Assembly: GCA_963693085.1 (NCBI GenBank)
Contig: OY856411.1
Span: forward strand, 119,077,767 to 119,141,766
DNA: 64,000 nt
Reading direction: 5' to 3'
Origin: Alisma plantago-aquatica
Taxonomy: Eukaryota > Streptophyta > Magnoliopsida > Alismatales > Alismataceae
The position numbers and the translations under genes were made by a program. Below the pieces are notes generated by a model. It was not told the DNA's origin, ran no database searches, and saw only the letters and a list, made by a program, of their open reading frames with translations. Positions 56,951-64,000 of the stretch are shown in pieces; positions within the stretch are counted from its first letter, which is position 1; each line of letters opens with the position of its first letter.

Positions 56951-58770
56951 TTTGCATTGAATGAATAACCTACAAAAAGTGATGGTATGGGTCAATGATT
57001 GCACAATGAATTGAAAAGTGGGTAAATTGGAGATTGTCTTAGAAATTACTAAAAAAGATAAATTCTAATAAAAAATACTATGAAAATTAAGCAAAGAAAT
57101 ACATAAATATGAATTCATCAAAATATCCCAAACTTGTATCTTTTCTCTCCTTAAGCAAATAAAATCACAAATAAATCCAATTTATATTATTAGCATGTCT
57201 ATCCTCACCCTCATAGCCATCACTTTGGTCCTTATCTCTAGTTTAGACCAAGCAACCCAATCTTGTAGAACCACATAACACAAAATTCTACATTCCCTAT
57301 TAAAAACAAATTTCATATCTTGTTTCTAAATCAAGACTTTGTAGAAAACATGCTTATTCTAACTTCTACTTTGACACTCCCATTTTAGTTTTTTTTTCTT
57401 TGTGAGTTGTTGCACAGGAACAAGACGAGAAAAGGAGGTGCATAAAAAGTGATCCCTCCTCTATTTGAATCAGGATATATGTGATTTATATTCTTGTAGA
57501 TACATTGGTCACACTTTTTTTTCATGTGCTCATTGGCATCTTTTGATGGTGTGCCCCTTTTGTGGGGTATGGAATTTTTTTGGAAGCATGCCACCCCAGA
57601 CTTGATTTTTGTCTGGAGGTGATTCCTTGCTTTTTTAAGAGAGGAGGGGGGGCTTGTTCATGTACTTATAACTTCACATTTTTCTTCTTTTTTGTTGTAA
57701 AGAGTGTCATTGCATCAGATAGATTCTTCCTTTCAAACATATTATACGAGATTTATGACAAGTTAATATATAGTTTAAAATAGAGTTTCATTGTGTTTGG
57801 TTCTTATTGATTCCATATGACTTGCCAACTTTTCCAAGGAGTGATGCTAGTTTTGGGGTCCTAAGCGACATGGTGTTTTTAGTCATGGCAATTTGTAATT
57901 TTTTTTGTAGAAAAATTTACTAAACTTAATTGGGTATAATAATAAACATCTATTCATATGTGTTGACTAGATGGTGGCCATTTTTGCAATTAAGGAAAAA
58001 AAAAGCATGGCCGACTAGATAATGGCAATGAAGAAAGCATCTACATGCAAAAAAAATAAAAGGAAAAAATTAAATGGAAGAAAGGAAAAGATAGGGGGGG
58101 GGGTGGAATAGAAGCATACCACCCACCTCCATCTCAAACTTAGATTTTTGCTCATCTTGAGAAAAATCTAAATCGAAGATGGAGGGAAGAAGATCTTTCT
58201 GGCAGTGGTTGATAATAAGGTGGTGGAGGAGTGGAGGAGGAGGCACAATTGAAGTAAGGACTTAAATTTCTACTTTGAAAACACTACATTATCTTCACTT
58301 GAGTGCCTTAAAAGAGTATCTTGGAAGGCTTGGTGTACATCTATATACCAAGGGCAACAATTGTGGCTAGGCTGAAGATTTTCCCATGGTTCGAGATGTG
58401 ATGAGGAATATTTATAGGGATCTCAGTTGAATAATGATAGTAACTAGGGATTCCATTTGAGTGTGGATGCCTAGGTATTCCACCATATAGGCCACATATG
58501 TTAATGGGTAGTGTGTTGAAAGGATTGTAAGGGGATAATCCATCAATGTCATTTACATGTGCTACCTGAGTAGCAACGGGACCTATGCTCTCACCCCCTT
58601 CTCCCTTTGAGGGACCAATCTATGATACTTTTCATACTCCATATGAGTTCCTGGGTTCATTACACTAGGGGTAGCATAAAGTAAACTCAAGAGGAAGAAG
58701 TTCATTTCCTTTAATGCATGGACTAGTTCAATCTGATGCAGCAACACTTGCTTAATTCTGAACCCCCCAT
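56951..58770. other. AT-rich intergenic DNA, nothing recognised
   Basis: Several T and A homopolymers and G runs (GGGGGGGGGG near 58095). Short frames at 57385-57594 and 57562-57783 lack domains. A GA-rich stretch at 58180-58250 is open on the plus strand but too short to interpret. Confidence 0.35.
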
Positions 58771-59250
58771 ATTTCTTTAGTGGACAATCACATTGCTACT
58801 AAAGCTTTGACTCTCTTGACCATCCATATTAAGATGGACATTTCCCCTCCCACTTCTACAGTTGTGGAAAGGACCAACATCATTACTTCAAAATCCTTTG
58901 TCCTAGAACCCATTCCCACACCTTGTGTTGAAGTAGATGATGTGTGCCAATTTATACTACACATGTTGCATACCTACTCCATGTTCCAGTTAAGGTGGAT
59001 GGACTAGATTGGATCTCTTGATTTCTACTACCAATATTGCACACCTAGTCCATTTAAAATAGTTGTATGCTCATCAAATCTAACCAATTTTGTAAAGGCT
59101 ATGTCGATCTCGTCAAATAACATAGAATTGTGTAGATGAAGAGGAAGATCAATGATTCTAGCCATGGTCATTGTGATACAAGGCCAGAGATTGTCAAATG
59201 GAATGAAGTTTTCTTCCCATCACCTGGTCATTTAAAAAAAATGGACCATG
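58771..59250 (-). pseudogene. LINE ORF1 (DUF4283) relic
   Basis: Minus-strand 59240-59040 reads WEENFIPFDNLWPCITMTMA, RIIDLPLHLHNSMLFDEID and AFTKLVRFDEHTTILNGLG. It follows the W-xxF-P...ARI-LPLHL...xxIgxAFGxLVRxDxxT pattern of plant LINE ORF1 proteins. Flanking sequence has decayed beyond recognition and no knuckle is visible. Confidence 0.6.
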
Positions 59251-60700
59251 GGTCCCTATATAATGCAGTCATATATTCTATCATAAAATAAAATTGTATT
59301 AAAACATGACAAAAACTAAGTTCATATTAGTTCTGCCTCCCTACTAGTTTCTACATAAGGCATGATTGGTCATTTAAGTCAAATATCACATATTTTTACC
59401 TATTACTTTGACAATCACAAAATAATTTCGTGTCTTATGTAGATTGGTATAAGCCCCGAAGAAAATCAATAATTCGTAAAATCTGCAACCATATACCAGT
59501 TGGACACCATCACAATCAATCTATTATGGTGTCTCATTAGGGATGAAAGTATTACTTTTAGGAATTGAACATCCTATAATTGAATAACTAAATGACATGT
59601 GAGTAACTACATGCATCACTCATCTTCAAGTGCATGTTCAATTTGATTTTTAGGATTGATCGTAAGAAACTTTGTACATGCAGTTATTTATGTAACATAC
59701 TATAATCTAGGTTCATAACTCAAACCTTCCTTTTTCTAGCCCATTTGATTATTTTAATATGTAGTACCTTTTTACTCGTTTCAAATGCCTTGGTAGTAGT
59801 TGGAGCCAAATGATGTCATGTTTCTTCAATATCATATATATAGAATCTTTAAGGAGAAACCAGTCAACAAAAATTCAATATTGTTGTACAAAATATACAA
59901 AATAATAGGTTTGGTGGAGGAAACTGAAAGAATATGTAAAATAGTATCACATTTGATTGACTAAAATGAGAATATACTTTTTTGTAAAACTAGGAGATTT
60001 ATCTAATCATCTTGTTCTCTTGGACAAGAAAACTCAAATTTATGTCACACTCTACCCATGATGGTCTAAATGTAGTAAAGTCTATGGGTGGACTTGTTCG
60101 AAGAGTATGTTATGTAGTAAAACTAGCAATGAGGTTTTGGCTTCGTGGAATGTATGTTTTATAGCATTCAAAGGAGGCTATCCTGCTCATATAAGGTGAG
60201 ATGATGATTTTCAACTTTTATTATATATTTCTCTTCCCTTGTAGAAGATGAACTTCTACTAGTGAGTTAGAAAGGATAATTAAGTTGACAATTGACTTAT
60301 TTTATAGAGTTGTAGAGATTCTTGGATGCCTATCAGTCTATAATTTATTAAAACGAGTTGCAGAGACAATGACCATGATCCAAAATACAATGCACAATCA
60401 TAGGTACAACATGAAAACTCACATCTCTTTGGAGATTTTGTGGTTTGAAAGCATCATCAATGAAGAGCGTTATTGAGTCAATATTAACTGAATGATCTAT
60501 TGAGGCTAGAGGTGAAATATTGTGTAGATATTGAATATGTAAAATAGACTAAGCTCTTGGGAAATGAGTTGTGTTCAAAAGTATTGTAGGTTGAAATTTT
60601 CCATTGTCAATGAATTCCTTGTAGGTAGACCACAAGTGCCAACACACAAATCCAAAAGTGGTGTACCAATCTCTAGAAGATCCTCTAAAAATGATTAAAT
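59251..60700. other. AT-rich intergenic DNA
   Basis: No supported feature. A 63-codon plus-strand frame at 60285-60476 has no recognisable domain. Possibly very old LINE sequence between the two recognised fragments. Confidence 0.3.
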
Positions 60701-61760
60701 TGATCTAGCCCTCCATGTTTAGCTTTAGCAAGTTAGTTCGGATGGGAATATTACTTCATACTTGACCATATCTCACACAATCACAACGATAGTGAAAAAG
60801 AGTCTCTTCCACATAATTGCATTGCAGACATATGAGTTCAAATCCAATATGGCATCATCTGTTCTCAATGTAGGTGGGTAGAGCACCATATTACAAGAAG
60901 TGGAGAAAGAACCTAAGACGTTCAGCTAAGCGCTCCTCCATACAAGTTTCTGATCAATGTTACAATGAACTTCTAGCAAGCTATGAGTCCACCTAGATGA
61001 AGATATTACTAAACAACCACCATCTTCTTCAAGGTACCAATTCTAGAAATTGTCCTAAGCATCACATGCCAGGGGTTAGGTGGAGGCAATCCATGTCCAT
61101 GTATCAGAGGGTATATAGGAATCAACAATGTCCCCAAATCATTTGCTTTCCAAGTTTGTCATAGATTGGACATTAAGGTCATAGATACCAATGGGTTAAT
61201 AAATGATGAGGTTGTAATCTCTCATAGATTTTACACCAATAAATATAACATCCCAGATGTTAGTATATGATCCATATCTATTACTTTAGTGCATTTATCT
61301 AGTACAAAATATAAGATTTTTTTAAATACCTCCTATTGAATAGAAAGGGATACTTGTACTCCAATTATTCTTTAATTATTTTTCCTTCACCATTTGAAGC
61401 TAGAGCTTTGAAGTATATTTATGAATCTCCATAATATATGGAGCATGATATATTTGTTGTGGTCTCGAAAATCATTTGACTCCTAGCCCTCCTATATCTT
61501 TCCTAGAGGTGACCTTCCATGATATGTGATAGATTTTCTCCTAATCCCTACACCTATACCATATGATTTGTTTTTGTCTTTTGATGCCATCACATAAGGA
61601 AAGACATAGGTAGTTATTTGAAATCTATAAGTGGGAATAGATTGTAACATTGCTTTGGCCAAGGTAAAACGACCAACAAGATATGGTTGTCTCATTGTTT
61701 AGATTCTAGAAGATGTGATTTTTTTGTTGGTGTTGATTTTGGATGCTCCCAGAGTCCCAA
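60701..61760 (-). pseudogene. LINE ORF2 relic: RT C-terminus and zf-RVT
   Basis: At 61695-61492 the minus strand reads YLVGRFTLAKAMLQSIPTY and later RRKSITYHG, a decayed form of the LSLAGRVTLAKSVLxAIPTY and RxxHxVxW motifs that end plant L1 RT domains. At about 60890-60760 it reads CLQCNYVEETLFHYRCDC, the zf-RVT motif. The stretch between is full of stops. It is not the same element as the ORF1 relic at 59048-59240, because order on the strand is wrong. Confidence 0.65.
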
Positions 61761-62764
61761 CAAGTCATGGATACTAGAAACTCTACAAGATAATCCTTAA
61801 AGGACTTGTTACTATCCCAATGGTGCTACAAATGATTTTTGAATCTATGACATAGATTCTATCTACCTTTTATTTAGAGAAGGTGCGTCTTTCCCTCCAT
61901 GTGATCCTCTTCGCTGCTAGGATTGTGTTGTGATATGAATGGATTTGAGGAAGCATCAAGATGGTTGTTGAAGGGTCTTTGTCAAGTTAGTCTTTGTTCA
62001 GTAGTAACCTATAATTGTCCTATAGTAGATTCCTGTGTTTGGAAGTGAAAAACTAGCTATCGACTTTGATATTTGCAAGGTCACTACCTACAATAAGGTC
62101 ATTAAATTTGGAACTTGAGGAGTAAATACATTAATGAGTGTTTAATATACATGTAGAAAAATCTAATATGAGTTAAATAAAAAAGCAAAACTGATTACAG
62201 ATTCATATTCGTTATAGAAATTAGGCTGACTCAAGGCAATTGGATGTTAATTACATACCAAAATTGATTAAGAAATAGAAACATATAGTGTACTTAGGAT
62301 TTATTGTATTAATCTTTTGGTGGAATTTAATGTCCCTAATTTTCCATTTATTCTCGATGTCATGCTGGTCCATTTGATACTTTGCTTGATCTATTATGAT
62401 CCAACTACCTAGATCTGTTTTGATTTTATCCAATGGTGACACCACCTCCTTTCCTCCTTACCCTTCATGAAGGCTTCTAGACCGCAGAAGTAACACATTT
62501 CCTATCAACGTCTTGTATCTCTAGAACCCCTCACCTTCTATTCTCTCTCCCATTATCTAACTTTTCTCTTCCCAAATATCAGGGAGATGTTAAATGTAAT
62601 TATAATATCACTTTATACCTCTTCACTCTTTTTTATCCATTCTTACATGTTCTTTTTGTAAATGATTTTTGTCCCCAAATTACAAATGGGAACAGTAAAT
62701 ATTATTCATCCTTCCAATTTTTCCAAATCCCTCACTCTCAATCTCGGTTAAGCCGACCTTAGTT
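61761..62764. other. Intergenic DNA, nothing recognised
   Basis: AT-rich with a 64-codon minus frame at 62251-62445 of no known type. No repeat ends found. Confidence 0.3.
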
Positions 62765-64000
62765 GAGGGTGTGAGACACACAATTTTATCATTATTTTGT
62801 AGGCTATTTCATACTCTTCTACATTTTATTTATTGTTATGACCCACATTGAGGTTAGCCAGTAAATACCTCAATTAGCGTGAAACACCTTGATTAGTGTT
62901 GAGTATCTTGTTAAACATCAAGGATAATCAAGATAAGCTAATATATGAATCAATAGTTGAGATTGAATCATCTGAGGTAATTAATGATAATTGCAATGTT
63001 AATCGTAAGTTATATAATGCCCAAGAAGTGATTAGCATTTTGATTAGCTGAGACAAGCTAATTAGCATGATTTCATGCTTTGAGGGTGTAGAGGACCTCG
63101 TGCTTGAAATGTTTCAAGAAGAATCACTTCAATTGGACCTTCGAGGCAATAGTTATGTCATTTTTATTTTCTTGGACCTATAGTGCAATTTTTCCAGTTT
63201 TGGCCTTTTATTCTTTTCTTTTCCTTCCACCCGTATCTTCTTCACGCGGTCAGTTCAGGAACCGACAGGAGCGGCACACAACAGTAGGTTGTTTCGACAG
63301 AGGGCGATCCTGGGAGCCCTAGCTCCGATCTAGCTTGGCGCCCTACTCCTCTTCTTCTTCCTCTTTCCTTCCTTCCTCCATCTTTCCTCCTTCCCCCACC
63401 CTAGCAAGTGTCCCATCTAGCAGCAACAATTTCCGCGTGAAGAAGCAGCCAGGAGCAGCTCGATCGGATGCTATAGGGGAGGTTTCATGGGGTGACCTTT
63501 AGCCCTTAGCTATGTTTAGTTGCGCTCGGCCTCCGTCCACCCTTATTCTTCCTCCTCTCTTTATTCCGTTAGCAACCTGCAACCCACCCTACTGCTTGGG
63601 CGGCCGACAGCCAAGTTGCAATTGCAGCAGCAACAAAGGCGCCTCCTAGGGAGCGCCTAGCAGTAGAGATAGCTTCCCGTGAGCTCCGAATCCAAGATCT
63701 CGGTGTGAATCCACAGCCTAGTCCTCAATCAGCACCATCTGAGCTCGATCTCAGCCTGTACGAAGAGACGTACTGTTCCATTGTTGGAGATTCAAATTGG
63801 GCTTATTCCGAGGTTGAAGACAACCCCGTGGACGTGTTTCCGGACGAATCTAGACAGTCCAAATCGATGTGAGTAGGAGTTCATTTAGTTATCATCATTT
63901 AACTCCTTCGTTGGAATTTTTCGGTAAACTGTGCATTTTTCGCTGATACTTGGCTTTTGGACAGTATTTGGCGTTACTCAAATTTTATTTCATAAAATGC
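62765..64000 (+). other. LTR-like or gene-leader region running off the window
   Basis: Begins near GGTGTGAGACACACAATTTT, AT-rich to 63200, then GC- and CT-rich (TCTTCTTCTTCCTC pyrimidine tracts at 63347-63400) to about 63850. The part CTCGATCTCAGCCTGTACGA through GAAGACAACCCCGTGGACGT reads openly and ends near GTGAGTAGGAG at 63869, which could be a splice donor. This fits a chromovirus LTR or a host 5' exon and intron. The window ends before a decision is possible. Confidence 0.4.

Noticed and set aside
1..64000. Endogenous viral sequence such as a pararetrovirus
   Set aside because: All reverse-transcription-related fragments fit LINE, gypsy or copia families; no movement-protein or caulimovirus-type coat motif was noticed.
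1..64000. tRNA or rRNA genes
   Set aside because: The only tRNA-like sequences are short primer binding sites; no cloverleaf or rRNA segment was recognised by reading.

Overview
The window is repeat-dominated nuclear DNA from a flowering plant. It has AT-rich intergenic sequence, plant LTR retrotransposons (Ty3/gypsy, Ty1/copia), L1-type LINEs with DUF4283/zinc-knuckle ORF1 and RNase H tails, an RTE-type LINE tail, CACTA and hAT DNA transposons, MITEs and long microsatellites. I see no intact host gene, rRNA or tRNA. Species cannot be fixed from sequence alone; a large-genome angiosperm is a safe reading.

Layout. 1-2242: a GC-rich LTR-like block in AT-rich DNA. 2243-12919: a minus-strand gypsy element with very long LTRs (about 2.6-2.9 kb) and a 1.45 kb interior holding only a broken gag; its 5' LTR was later split by a minus-strand LINE (LINE-A, 7674-11361) with a 16-bp target duplication and no reverse transcriptase. 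12920-14047: LINE ORF1 relic. 14048-18699: a second, related gypsy element without visible gag. 18700-21700: plus-strand Tat/Athila-like gypsy leader and gag relic, interrupted at 20637-21543 by a processed pseudogene with poly-A and a 15-bp duplication. 22012-23316: non-autonomous hAT copy. 25464-38472: 13-kb CACTA-type element with a 3-bp GTT duplication, holding a full-length but mutated LINE (LINE-B, 30117-35642, 15-bp duplication), an RTE tail and a GC-rich coding-like block. 39998-47785: a second copy of the hAT family, split by about 6.4 kb that includes a 144-bp tandem array, a 5'-truncated LINE (LINE-C) and several MITEs in microsatellites. 48655-49476: fold-back structure. 50544-53682: LTR of a Tekay/Del-like chromovirus. 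53735 to about 56950: minus-strand copia relic that has lost its integrase core and reverse transcriptase. 57000-62760: old LINE fragments. 62765-64000: GC-rich LTR-like or gene-leader sequence.

The main relationship here is nesting: target duplications give a relative order (gypsy LTR before LINE-A; Tat gag before the processed pseudogene; CACTA before LINE-B; hAT before its 6.4-kb insert). Several elements have lost catalytic domains and could move only with help from relatives elsewhere.

The most unusual observation is in the chromovirus LTR at 52961-53126: five consecutive hairpins, each with a 16-nt loop close to ATTCTCTTTGGTAGCA, closed by stems of different sequence that still pair. 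This looks like selection for structure in the element's RNA or single-stranded DNA.
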